Assembly (NCBI RefSeq): GCF_003628145.1
Contig: NZ_RBZV01000012.1
Coordinates: 62,001 to 126,000 of the forward strand
DNA from: Trinickia fusca
GTDB taxonomy: Bacteria > Pseudomonadota > Gammaproteobacteria > Burkholderiales > Burkholderiaceae
Direction: 5' to 3'
Length of the DNA stretch: 64,000 nt
Position 1 is the first letter of the stretch. Every line of letters begins with the position of its first letter. Shown here piece by piece: positions 27,304 through 35,164 of the stretch. A model generated the notes under the pieces. The model saw nothing but the letters and a program-made list of their open reading frames with translations. It was not told where the DNA came from and did not search any database. The position numbers and the translations under genes are program-made.

Positions 27304-27307
27304 TACG

Positions 27308-27344
27308 ACGACGGGCAGGCGCCGTGCTAGCGCCTGCCCGTCGT
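27308..27344 (+). terminator. Strong terminator hairpin after the small membrane gene
   Basis: A perfect 15-bp stem, 27308-27322 (ACGACGGGCAGGCGC) with 27330-27344, loop of 7, followed by TTCTCTTG. It also lies downstream of the convergent gene at 27388 and may serve both. Confidence 0.85.
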
Positions 27345-27387
27345 TTCTCTTGCGTGCCGGCATCGCACATTGCGATGCCGGGCACGA

Positions 27388-27759
27388 TCAACAGCGCAGA
27401 AGCTTGATCACGCGCGCAATCTGTCCGGTCGTGAAGCTGCTGTTGCTCGCGTACTGCGCGCAGTCGACCGGCGTCGTCAACGATTCGCTGACCTTGAATT
27501 GACCGACGTACTCGAACTGATCGACCTCCTGCTTGATGAACACCGGGATCGCATCGGTCTGCCGCGACAACGTGTTACCCGCCGCACGGGACGCCGCGCC
27601 ACCGTTGCAGAGGACCACATCGGGGGCTTGCGGATTGAGGTCGCGACGCAGACAGGCCGCCACGACCTTGCCATTCTTGGTCGGCAGAAACGCTTGCTTG
27701 TTGCCGCCACAGACGGTGTGGATATATTCGCGCGTATACGACTTGCCGAGTTCAAACAT
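27388..27759 (-). CDS. Hypothetical protein (123 aa), ends in a conserved-looking RVIKLLRC
   Basis: A 123-residue soluble protein starting MFELGKSYTREYIHTVCGGN. It contains AFLPTKNGKVVAACLRRDLN and DVVLCNGGAASRAAGNTLS. The pattern (F-E-x-G-x-x-Y-x-R-x-x-I at the start, then a CNGG element) recalls small domains associated with restriction or HNH proteins, but I cannot assign it. Start at 27759 is the first ATG giving normal codon use; longer upstream frames are not supported. Confidence 0.6.
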   Translation of the reverse strand: MFELGKSYTREYIHTVCGGNKQAFLPTKNGKVVAACLRRDLNPQAPDVVLCNGGAASRAAGNTLSRQTDAIPVFIKQEVDQFEYVGQFKVSESLTTPVDCAQYASNSSFTTGQIARVIKLLRC

Positions 27760-27842
27760 GAAGCGGCTCCATAGAATAGTGCAGCATGTAGCTGCGGGAA
27801 CGAAGATCTCGATACATGGCGCGTTGCACGCGCCGCGACAGC

Positions 27843-28076
27843 TCAGGCCGCGCCCAATGCGTGCAGCACGGCGTTGCCTTGCTCGGTCATCACGAACTGG
27901 AACCTGTGCGGCTCGCATTCGACGAGACTGGCAAGGCCTGCGTCCTTGAGTGCCATCACATCGGAGTCGGCCAGCGCGACGTCGATAGGCGCATGGCACA
28001 ACAACAAGAGCGCCGCCATCTCGTGCGCGCTCAAGCGCAGCGTGCTGAAGGCGGCGCGGTGTCTCAGTTCAGTCAT
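27843..28076 (-). CDS. Hypothetical protein, winged-helix-like (77 aa)
   Basis: A 77-residue ORF, MTELRHRAAFSTLRLSAHEM, then ALLLLCHAPIDVALADSDVM, ALKDAGLASLVECEPHRFQF and VMTEQGNAVLHALGAA. The order helix, helix, short hydrophilic turn, then a terminal LTEQG-like segment resembles the wing and last helix of MarR-type winged helices. A DNA-binding role is only a guess. Confidence 0.55.
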   Translation of the reverse strand: MTELRHRAAFSTLRLSAHEMAALLLLCHAPIDVALADSDVMALKDAGLASLVECEPHRFQFVMTEQGNAVLHALGAA

Positions 28077-28584
28077 CGACAGCCTCCTGGGTGGAAGTGA
28101 AAACGTGCTCGCGCGAGGCAATACGTCGCCGGCACGCATGCAAACGTGTGACGATCGAGCATGCGTTGCGCGAGTTGGCGCAAGCAAACACGGACGCGCA
28201 AGCGCGTGCGAATGCGCCGCATGGAAAACGCGTCTGCTTTTGCTTGCGTTCTTGGAAAAGTAAGAGAGGCGCACCGCGTGCCATGTGGCATGGCAGGACG
28301 GCGGCTCAAAGATGCGAAGCGTGGACGTCCCGCCGCTCAGGCAGCGAAGCTAGTCGAAGGTCGACGCCATCGGATGGCCACGGTTCGGTTTCCTGTGGGG
28401 TTGTAGATCAAAGCGAGTGTAGCGAGTTGCAAATAAAAAGGCGGTAAAAACGGTGGGATTCGGTACTAAGGTGGTGTGATGCGTCGCTCGTAGGACGCAA
28501 TCAATTTATAGGGACCCGAAGCGGTCAGTCTGCTTCCGTAAGACGTAGACGTTCCTACAAGCCGAGGAACTACCTGGCGCGAGT
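28077..28584. other. Intergenic stretch, about 500 bases, no gene supported
   Basis: No frame here has convincing start, ribosome-binding site and codon use. Base composition falls from about 28420 (AT-richer: AATAAAAAGGCGG, AATTTATAGGG), which suggests a promoter region or a remnant of foreign DNA. No tRNA, repeat array or PIP box was seen. Confidence 0.5.
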
Positions 28585-29175
28585 TCATTCTTTGCCATCG
28601 ATACGCGAACCGCTTGAGAGCCCAAGTCGGAGCTCCCGGTCGAGCGCAATATTCACGTCACAGTACTGTTCCCTCGCCATCACGGATTTCTGCCACTTGA
28701 AATAGAGTTTCGGCCACCCGGGCACTTCGTCTGAGTTCTCGGTCAGCTCGTAGTAATCAAACCGCACGTTTGCAGGGTCTGCGAAGCTTGCACCCGCGTC
28801 TCTCGTAGCGGTGACCAACTGCGTCGACTTCCCTTCGGCGGACGTGAGGAGTCGAAAGTCACGCAGCTGACAATCCGCCCCACCACCAGCTACGAAATTA
28901 AGGCGCTCGGGGTTCCCCGCCTCGCGATCAAAGATAGGCACGATGTTCCACGATCCGTTGCCACTGCCACTAGTCTCTTTGACGAACATGGAAATGACAT
29001 CAAAGCCATGTGCGTTGAAATTCTCGCGCCAAGCACGAACGACCATCGCTGGCTGGCCATGCAACTCAACTTGATTGATGCCGTTGTCGACAGGAATCAC
29101 CCGGGGCATGCTTTGTGCCGCAGCATGACTCGAAATGCAGATCGGAACGGCTGCCAACGCCGCTAGAATTTTCAT
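28585..29175 (-). CDS. Secreted protein of unknown function (196 aa)
   Basis: A 196-residue protein with a signal peptide (MKILAALAAVPICISSHAAA, cleavage after AQS region). The mature part contains QVELHGQPAMVVRAWRENFN, SWNIVPIFDREAGNPERLNF and MAREQYCDVNIALDREL. Two cysteines (CQLRDF and YCDVN) could form a disulphide. Start at 29175 chosen for the signal peptide and GGAGG just upstream. No family recognised with confidence. Codon use is somewhat less GC-biased than in neighbouring genes. Confidence 0.7.
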   Translation of the reverse strand: MKILAALAAVPICISSHAAAQSMPRVIPVDNGINQVELHGQPAMVVRAWRENFNAHGFDVISMFVKETSGSGNGSWNIVPIFDREAGNPERLNFVAGGGADCQLRDFRLLTSAEGKSTQLVTATRDAGASFADPANVRFDYYELTENSDEVPGWPKLYFKWQKSVMAREQYCDVNIALDRELRLGLSSGSRIDGKE

Positions 29176-29308
29176 GGAGGTAACCGGACATTTTTGTGGA
29201 AAAATTGTCGGCGATTTTCGGACCGATGTCGAATGACGGCTTCTGGCCTGCCCACGCGAGCTCACAGGCTACCGCAGGATCACAGCAAGTGTCGTCACAT
29301 CGCCTGAA

Positions 29309-29809
29309 CTACGGGGCGCCCAAAAGGCTGGCAAAGCACGCTATCTCATCACGACTACAGAGGCGCTGCTTTTGGCCGGCAAATTCGTGGAAAATGCGGG
29401 CATGTGCCGTGTATGAGCTTGAACCATCCCGGCTTCTGTATGTTTCGGCCCAGTGTAGTAGCGCGGCGAACGATTCATCGTTTCCGTCGCGGCGAATCCC
29501 GCGTTGCCGAATATTGTTGGTGCATTCGGCCTCGCTAAGATCTAGCCAGATCAATGCGGTCGCGCCCGATTGAATCTCTGCGATCAGCCAGCCGTATATC
29601 CCCTCGATTACCCAACGATCATGGTTCGCCGCTTCGCGAGCAAGCCGAATCGCCTCTTCCCGTTGACGCGCGACGTTGAACCCTCCGGGTTGCCAGTGAA
29701 TCAGGTCAAGATCGATCCAAGTTCCGTTGAGGCTGTCGGCGATACGCTCCGACAACCAACTTTTTCCCGCCCCCGAATTGCCGACAATAAGCGTTTTGGT
29801 GAGATCCAT
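29309..29809 (-). CDS. P-loop kinase, adenylate-kinase/FlaR-like
   Basis: A 166-residue P-loop NTPase: IVGNSGAGKSWLSERIA holds Walker A (Lys16), then DLDLIHWQPGGFN and RWVIEGIYGW, typical of the small kinases annotated as topology-modulation protein FlaR or AAA-family ATPase, with the lid segment NNIRQRGIRRDG. Substrate unknown. Stand-alone gene. Confidence 0.8.
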   Translation of the reverse strand: MDLTKTLIVGNSGAGKSWLSERIADSLNGTWIDLDLIHWQPGGFNVARQREEAIRLAREAANHDRWVIEGIYGWLIAEIQSGATALIWLDLSEAECTNNIRQRGIRRDGNDESFAALLHWAETYRSRDGSSSYTAHARIFHEFAGQKQRLCSRDEIACFASLLGAP

Positions 29810-30003
29810 GCCGAGCCCCAGGTAAGAGATCGTGAATATTCTGCCTCACGCGTGGCCGCACTGGCCAGGCCGACGCTTCTTGTCGAAATCAAGGCGGTGG
29901 CTGCAACACGCACCGCTTGATCGGCACCCAAACATCGGGAATCGGCACTATGCTTCGAAAGCATGGAGGGCAAGGCTCTCCACCGCCCACAAGGAGCGCG
30001 ATC

Positions 30004-31131
30004 ATGAATCGGCTTGCGGTCATATCCATCGCATTGCTTCTCGCATTCACGAACTTGGCCTGCGCCGCCGAGCACGCAGGGCGTGGGTTCATCCGCGACA
30101 TCGGCAACGATCATTTCGCCACGGGCAACAGCGTCGAAATCGAGCAGCCGGTAGCCGGCGATGCGATGGCTGCGGGAACGGCCGTCATCGTTTCGTCGAA
30201 CGTAGCTGGCGATGTCGTTCTCACCGGCCGCGACCTTCTTATCGACGGCGATGCTGGTCAAAACCTCTACGCCGCGGGCAGCGAGGTGGTCGTGAATGGC
30301 GCCGTCGGCAGGAATGCACGCCTTGCCGGCGGCAGGATCGATATCGGGCGGCGCGCGCATATTGCCGGCAATGTCAGCGTTGCCGGAGGACGCATCAACG
30401 TGATCGGTGACGTCAAGGGTTACGTCGAAGCAGCAGGCGGCCGCATTTACATCGACGGCACGGTCGGCGGCGACGTAGAAGCAAGTGGACGCGAAGTGGC
30501 GCTCGGGCCGAACGCGCGCGTGACTGGCGCACTGCGCTACCGCAGCCCGAACCCCATAGAACAAGATCCACGCGCCGTCGTCAGTGGCGGCATCGAACGG
30601 CTGACGGCACAACGGCTTCATGCCCCTGCTCGAGCGATGCATCGAGTCGGGCGTTGGATTTGGACGATCGGCCTGATGCTTCTCGCCGCATTACTGGTTG
30701 CCACCATGCCCGGCGTTAGCTTGCGTGTATCCGAAACGCTCAGCCAGCGGTTCCTGCTGAGCCTGCTGCTGGCGTTCGTCGTGATCGTTTGCGCGCCTGT
30801 TGCCGCCATTGTGCTGCTCGTCACGGGAATCGGGGCGCCGCTAGGGATACTTGTCGTTCTTGCCTACCCGGCGCTAATGCTCATCGGCTACGTAAGCGCG
30901 GGTATCGCACTCGGCGATGCGATTGTGCGCCGCGTCCGTCCGACCGATGCGGCACTCAAGCGGCGGCGCACTGCCTATGCGGCGCTGGCAGTGCTGGCGC
31001 TTTCGCTCGTCCGATGGATTCCGTGGATTGGCGGCGTCATCACCGTCCTCGCGTTACTCGCAGGCGTGGGGGCATTCGTTCTTCAGGGATGGGCTGCGGC
31101 TTCCGGCCGCAAGGCAGCGGAAACGGCATGA
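30004..31131 (+). CDS. Bactofilin-like beta-repeat membrane protein
   Basis: A 375-residue protein: signal peptide (LAVISIALLLAFTNLACA), then about 140 residues of short repeats of the polymer-forming cytoskeletal type (GDAMAAGTAVIVSSNVAGDV, NLYAAGSEVVVNGAVGRNAR, VSVAGGRINVIGDVKGYVE), then a basic linker and four to five transmembrane helices. Start at 30004 is preceded by AAGGAG. Exported bactofilin-like repeats may form a periplasmic scaffold; the substrate and role are unknown. Confidence 0.75.
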   Translation: MNRLAVISIALLLAFTNLACAAEHAGRGFIRDIGNDHFATGNSVEIEQPVAGDAMAAGTAVIVSSNVAGDVVLTGRDLLIDGDAGQNLYAAGSEVVVNGAVGRNARLAGGRIDIGRRAHIAGNVSVAGGRINVIGDVKGYVEAAGGRIYIDGTVGGDVEASGREVALGPNARVTGALRYRSPNPIEQDPRAVVSGGIERLTAQRLHAPARAMHRVGRWIWTIGLMLLAALLVATMPGVSLRVSETLSQRFLLSLLLAFVVIVCAPVAAIVLLVTGIGAPLGILVVLAYPALMLIGYVSAGIALGDAIVRRVRPTDAALKRRRTAYAALAVLALSLVRWIPWIGGVITVLALLAGVGAFVLQGWAAASGRKAAETA

Positions 31132-31183
31132 CCAGTTACCCTGTCGCTTGAGGGAATTCGATATAAACACGGCGCTGCATTAG

Positions 31184-31205
31184 CGTGCGGCCACCATGCC
31201 GCACG
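31184..31205. terminator. Hairpin between convergent genes
   Basis: CGTGCGGC (31184-31191) pairs with GCCGCACG (31198-31205), loop CACCAT. No T-tract, but its place between convergent genes suggests a terminator. Confidence 0.4.
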
Positions 31206-31217
31206 GCTCCAACACCT

Positions 31218-31673
31218 CTAATTCAGCTGCCTTGCTTTGTCCTTACTCGAAAGTTTGCGGAGCAATTCTGAAAGCCACCAGGGCACTATAACGGCCAACC
31301 AAAAGATCACACCTAACGTCATCGACCGGTGCGCGACCAAAGCGCTAATCGACGCAGCTAACAGCAGCGCGGCGACCATCCAAACTCCAACCGCGATCTT
31401 GAGCGCGAACTCCGCATACTTACCCCTTGACTTGCGCAGTGTCACTACGTCTTCGGTTGCGATGTAGACACTCAAGAACAGTGGTATCGCGAAACTGGCG
31501 CACCACATCGATAGTTGCAACGGGCGATCAAGTGCGCCAGTCACACCTGTGAGCGCCAATACAATCAACACGCAGAAACCGGCAGAACCAAGTGAATGCT
31601 TGTCGATCAATGCCTCGAGTGCGCTATTGGATCGCATTTGCCGTTTGACGGAAGGCTCTTTCAGCTCAGTCAT
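31218..31673 (-). CDS. Four-helix membrane protein of unknown function (151 aa)
   Basis: A 151-residue protein with about four hydrophobic helices (GFCVLIVLALTGVTGAL, MWCASFAIPLFLSVYIA, VGVWMVAALLLAASISALVA, VIFWLAVIVPWWLSELL) and charged ends. It lies 30 bases downstream of the SctC-like gene on the same strand, so it may be the last gene of that transcription unit. No family recognised. Confidence 0.65.
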   Translation of the reverse strand: MTELKEPSVKRQMRSNSALEALIDKHSLGSAGFCVLIVLALTGVTGALDRPLQLSMWCASFAIPLFLSVYIATEDVVTLRKSRGKYAEFALKIAVGVWMVAALLLAASISALVAHRSMTLGVIFWLAVIVPWWLSELLRKLSSKDKARQLN

Positions 31674-31703
31674 CTTCTTTTCCAGACAAGGCGACGCGCC
31701 CCG

Positions 31704-33122
31704 TCACTGCTCCCCCACCACCGGAATCAACAACACCACCCGCGTCCGCGGCGACGCATCGCTGACCTCATTCCCCGTACTCCCATCGACCTCCGGCGCT
31801 ACCCCATGCGCCGGCGCCGCCGCGATCAACACGGCCCGCTTCGACGCCACATCGACACGCACGCGCGACGCCGCCCCATCGCCAAGCGCGAACTGCGTAT
31901 CGAGCGCCACGTGCGGCATATCGAGCGTGCCGTCGACGGTCGGCGTCACCACGAGCTTCACGCCTTCTGCCACATCGAGCAACGACGCATCGCTGCCCGC
32001 ACCGCCCACGCCCTCGTTAGCGGCTGCGACCAGGGCCGATTCGCGACGATTCAGCTCGACGGTCGTGCCATCGACCGTCGTCGCATCCCGCTCGAGCTCC
32101 ATCTTCGCGCGCCCTTCCGCCACGAACTCCTTCAGCTGCGCGGCAAGCGCCGTACCGTCGTCGTCGCTGTACGCAAAGCGAGGCGCAGGCGGCGTACCCG
32201 GCAGCGCGTACGCATCGGGCGCAGCATCGGCCACGGTACGCCATTGCAGCGGCAACGAAGCGAGCGCGTCGGGCTCCACGTCCGCGATATACGCAGCAAC
32301 GCGCACGAGCTGCGGCTTCGTATCGTAGTCGCGGATCATCTGCGCATCGGCATCGAGCCGCTCGGGCCGATCGCGCACACGCACAGCATTGTGATCGACG
32401 TCGGCTTCGATCAATGGCAGCGGCGCTTCGTACTCGCGCGGCACGATGCCGTCGGCGAACGGCTTCTCATAGTTGGCAACGAAACGCTCGCGCAGACGCG
32501 TCACCACACCCGGCATCACCGATGGCACACCACCCACCGTCTCGTGACGATCGGTGACACGCGCAGTGGTCAACTGCACGACGCGCACCGCTGTCCGCAC
32601 GCGCTCGCGTGCCGCACGCTCGAGCGCGCGCGCCGTCGCATCGACGCGCGCCACGTACGCGGGCGGCCCATGCACGACGACCGTGTGCGTCGCTTGATCG
32701 ACCTGCGGCACGAAGCGCGTGTCGCTCGCCCCCGTGCTGGATAGTTGCGCGAGCAGCGAATCTGTCGTCGCGTAGTTGAGCCGCAGCGCCAGCGTACGGG
32801 CATCGGCTTGCGGCGCAACGTGCAGCACCATGCCGTCGTAGTACCAACTCACGCCATAGCTCGCGGCCATCGTCGAGAGAAACTGCTGCGGCGCCAGATT
32901 GAACCGGCCACTGACGGTGCCGTGCACATCGGGCGCGACGTCGATCGTCACATGCGCTTGCGCAGCCAGCGACGCCAGCGCATCGGCCAGCGGCGCGTTC
33001 GTCGCAACGTAGTCGACGCGCTCGGTCTGCCAAGGAATCGGCGCGGCCAGCGACGGCTGCGCCACACCGAGCGCCACAAGCAGCAAAGCCGGCCAGCCAC
33101 GGGAAAGGAATCGATCGTTCAT
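31704..33122 (-). CDS. Second SctC-like protein with degenerate secretin domain
   Basis: A 472-residue protein with signal peptide (PALLLVALGVAQPSLAA) and N0/N1 domains like those of HrcC: VHGTVSGRFNLAPQQFLSTM and YGVSWYYDGMVLHV correspond to VAGTVSGRFNMPPQRFLDTL and FGFVWYYDGQVLDI in hrcC at 35165-36985. The C-terminal part keeps a faint secretin pattern (GVKLVVTPTVDGTLDMPHVA, TRVVLLIPVVGEQ) but lacks the VPGLSKIPVIGNLF hallmark. It is therefore unlikely to form a normal outer-membrane pore alone. Start at 33122 chosen for the signal peptide. Same strand and close to the response regulator (34 bases). Confidence 0.75.
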   Translation of the reverse strand: MNDRFLSRGWPALLLVALGVAQPSLAAPIPWQTERVDYVATNAPLADALASLAAQAHVTIDVAPDVHGTVSGRFNLAPQQFLSTMAASYGVSWYYDGMVLHVAPQADARTLALRLNYATTDSLLAQLSSTGASDTRFVPQVDQATHTVVVHGPPAYVARVDATARALERAARERVRTAVRVVQLTTARVTDRHETVGGVPSVMPGVVTRLRERFVANYEKPFADGIVPREYEAPLPLIEADVDHNAVRVRDRPERLDADAQMIRDYDTKPQLVRVAAYIADVEPDALASLPLQWRTVADAAPDAYALPGTPPAPRFAYSDDDGTALAAQLKEFVAEGRAKMELERDATTVDGTTVELNRRESALVAAANEGVGGAGSDASLLDVAEGVKLVVTPTVDGTLDMPHVALDTQFALGDGAASRVRVDVASKRAVLIAAAPAHGVAPEVDGSTGNEVSDASPRTRVVLLIPVVGEQ

Positions 33123-33156
33123 CGCTTGCGCTTTGTCAGGAAACTTTGTCAGGAAA

Positions 33157-33990
33157 TCAGGAAGATTTGCGGGCCCATACCGACTCGAGCGTCGGCTCCG
33201 CCGACGGGCTCCAGGTCGGCGCGGAAGGCGACTCACCGGCCGGCATCGCCGAGGGCGAGTCGGCAGACGAAGCGTCGTCGGTTGGGCTGCCGAGGTTCAG
33301 GCGATAGCCGGTCGCGTAGACCGATTGGATCGTCCAGCCGACGCCGGCCGTCTTCAGGTTCGTGCGCACGCGGCTCACGTACATGTCGACCGAGCGCGTT
33401 TGCACGTTTGCGTCCCAGCCCCATACGACGCTGAGCAAATCCTGCCGCTGGACGACCGTGCCCGCATGCGTCGCGAGATGCCACAGGATGTCGAACTCTT
33501 TCGTGCCGAGCGCGTGCGTGGCGCCGTTCGCGACGAGCGCCTGCTTGCCGCGATCGAGCACGCACTCGCCGACGATCATCTTGCGGCCGTCGACGTTCGA
33601 TGCACTCGCGCGCCGCAGCACCGCACGCATGCGCGCGAGCAGCACGCTGCGGTCGATCGGCTTGACGAGAAAGTCGTCGGCACCCGTATCGAGGATCTTC
33701 GCAATGTCGGCTTCCGACGAATGCACGGTCTGAAAGATGACGGGCACCGACGAGCGCGAGCGCCCGCGCACGAACGACAGCAACTGCTCGCCGGTCACGC
33801 CGGGTACGTCCCAGTCGAGCAGCAACAGATCGGCCCATTGTTCGGCCAGATGATTGCGCGCCTCGAGGCCGTCATGAAACGAGGTCACCTGGTATCCCTC
33901 GGCTTTGAGCCACGAGACGAGCATCGCGTGCTGCGCCGGATCGTCCTCGACGACGAGCACGCGAACCGGTTTTCCTGCCACTTGCATCAT
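33157..33990 (-). CDS. OmpR-family response regulator beside hrcC (HrpG-like candidate)
   Basis: A 277-residue response regulator. Receiver: VLVVEDDPAQ, Asp59 in LLLLDWDVPGVTGEQ, DDFLVKPID. Winged helix: LGTKEFDILWHLATHAGTVV, RSVDMYVSRVRTNL. A C-terminal tail of about 40 Ser/Pro/Ala-rich residues is unusual. The start overlaps the kinase stop by ATGA. HrpG, the regulator above HrpB/HrpX, is also OmpR-type; with hrcC as neighbour, control of the T3SS is plausible, control of the pilus is the alternative. Confidence 0.85.
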   Translation of the reverse strand: MMQVAGKPVRVLVVEDDPAQHAMLVSWLKAEGYQVTSFHDGLEARNHLAEQWADLLLLDWDVPGVTGEQLLSFVRGRSRSSVPVIFQTVHSSEADIAKILDTGADDFLVKPIDRSVLLARMRAVLRRASASNVDGRKMIVGECVLDRGKQALVANGATHALGTKEFDILWHLATHAGTVVQRQDLLSVVWGWDANVQTRSVDMYVSRVRTNLKTAGVGWTIQSVYATGYRLNLGSPTDDASSADSPSAMPAGESPSAPTWSPSAEPTLESVWARKSS

Positions 33991-35126
33991 TTCAATGCTC
34001 CTGCTGCAAACGCGCGCACCGAATCGCGCACGGTGTCGAGCTGTCCCTCGCCCTGCGCAGCCAAGCGTTGCCGCGCAAGGCACGGCAGGCGCATGACGAA
34101 CGTAGTGCCGCCATCCTCGTTGATCTCGGCGTGCAGCGTGCCGCCATGCAGCGATACGATGCGCGTCGCGAGCTTCAAGCCGAGCCCGAAGCCCTTGGAC
34201 GTCTTCTGCGAAAGTTCGTCGAAGTCCTCGATGCGCTCCTTCTGGTGCAGGCCTGGCAGACCGCCGGCCGCATCCTTCACGCCGATCTCGACTTCGGCAT
34301 CGACCTGCTTGAACGAGATCGCGACCGTCGAGCCCGCCGCGGACGCCTGAATCGCGTTGTCGACGAGGTTCTGCAACGCACGCGCCACGAACGGACGCAA
34401 GCCGTTGATCCAGACGGGCCGCTCGTCGGGCAGCCACAAGCGCAGCGACACGCCGCGATAGACGGCCGCCACCTCGAGCTGAGGCACGAGTTCGCGCAGC
34501 GTCGCGCGCAGATCGAAGCGCGAGAAGTCGCGCCGTTGCAGGTTGCCGACGACCGATGAGAACAAGAAGTTCTCGCCAAGCGACAGCGCGTAGCGCGCGA
34601 GCTCGCCGATCTGCTTCATGCCGCCGCACTGCGCAAACGTCGCCGCATCGATCTCCTGCAGCTGCGTGAGCGCGACGATCGAATTCAACGGCGAGCGCAA
34701 GTCGTGCGACAGAAAGCGTAGCGACGCGATGCGCTCGTCGAGCGCGCGATGCAGCGGCGTGATGTCGACGATGGCGACCGACGCGGCCACGCAGTTCGCG
34801 TCGCGCTCATCGTGCTCGACACGCGTGAGCTTGAGCCAGCACCACGTGCCGTCGATCTCGACTTCGCGTCCCTGCTCGAGCGCCGTGTACGGCTCGGCGC
34901 CATCGCGCAGGCAAAAGCCGAACACATGTTCCAGCGCCGTGCCGACCGGAATCGGTGTCCCGAGCATCGCCACGGCGCGCGCGCTCGCTGCGACGACGCG
35001 GCCGTCGGGCGCAAGCGCGACGGTGCCCCACGGCTGCGCATCGAGCATCGACTGAAGCTGCTTGATGCCGACGCTCACCTGCGCGTCGTGCGGCGCCGGG
35101 GCGTGAGCATATCGAAGTGATTCCAT
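33987..35126 (-). CDS. Sensor histidine kinase, PAS-HisKA-HATPase, beside hrcC
   Basis: A 379-residue soluble kinase without clear membrane helices. PAS-like domain about 25-125 (AQPWGTVALAPDGRVVAASA), H-box SLRFLSHDLRSPLNSIV with His141, ATPase motifs NLVDNAIQAS, DAAGGLPG and GFGLGLKLATRIV. Start at 35126 has GAGG seven bases upstream; a TTG at 35168 is possible. Partner of the response regulator that follows with ATGA overlap. Lack of a sensor membrane domain suggests a cytoplasmic signal. Confidence 0.88.
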   Translation of the reverse strand: MESLRYAHAPAPHDAQVSVGIKQLQSMLDAQPWGTVALAPDGRVVAASARAVAMLGTPIPVGTALEHVFGFCLRDGAEPYTALEQGREVEIDGTWCWLKLTRVEHDERDANCVAASVAIVDITPLHRALDERIASLRFLSHDLRSPLNSIVALTQLQEIDAATFAQCGGMKQIGELARYALSLGENFLFSSVVGNLQRRDFSRFDLRATLRELVPQLEVAAVYRGVSLRLWLPDERPVWINGLRPFVARALQNLVDNAIQASAAGSTVAISFKQVDAEVEIGVKDAAGGLPGLHQKERIEDFDELSQKTSKGFGLGLKLATRIVSLHGGTLHAEINEDGGTTFVMRLPCLARQRLAAQGEGQLDTVRDSVRAFAAGALK

Positions 35127-35164
35127 TTGCGTACCTCGCGAGATGCGCTTGCTAGCGAGCGCGA

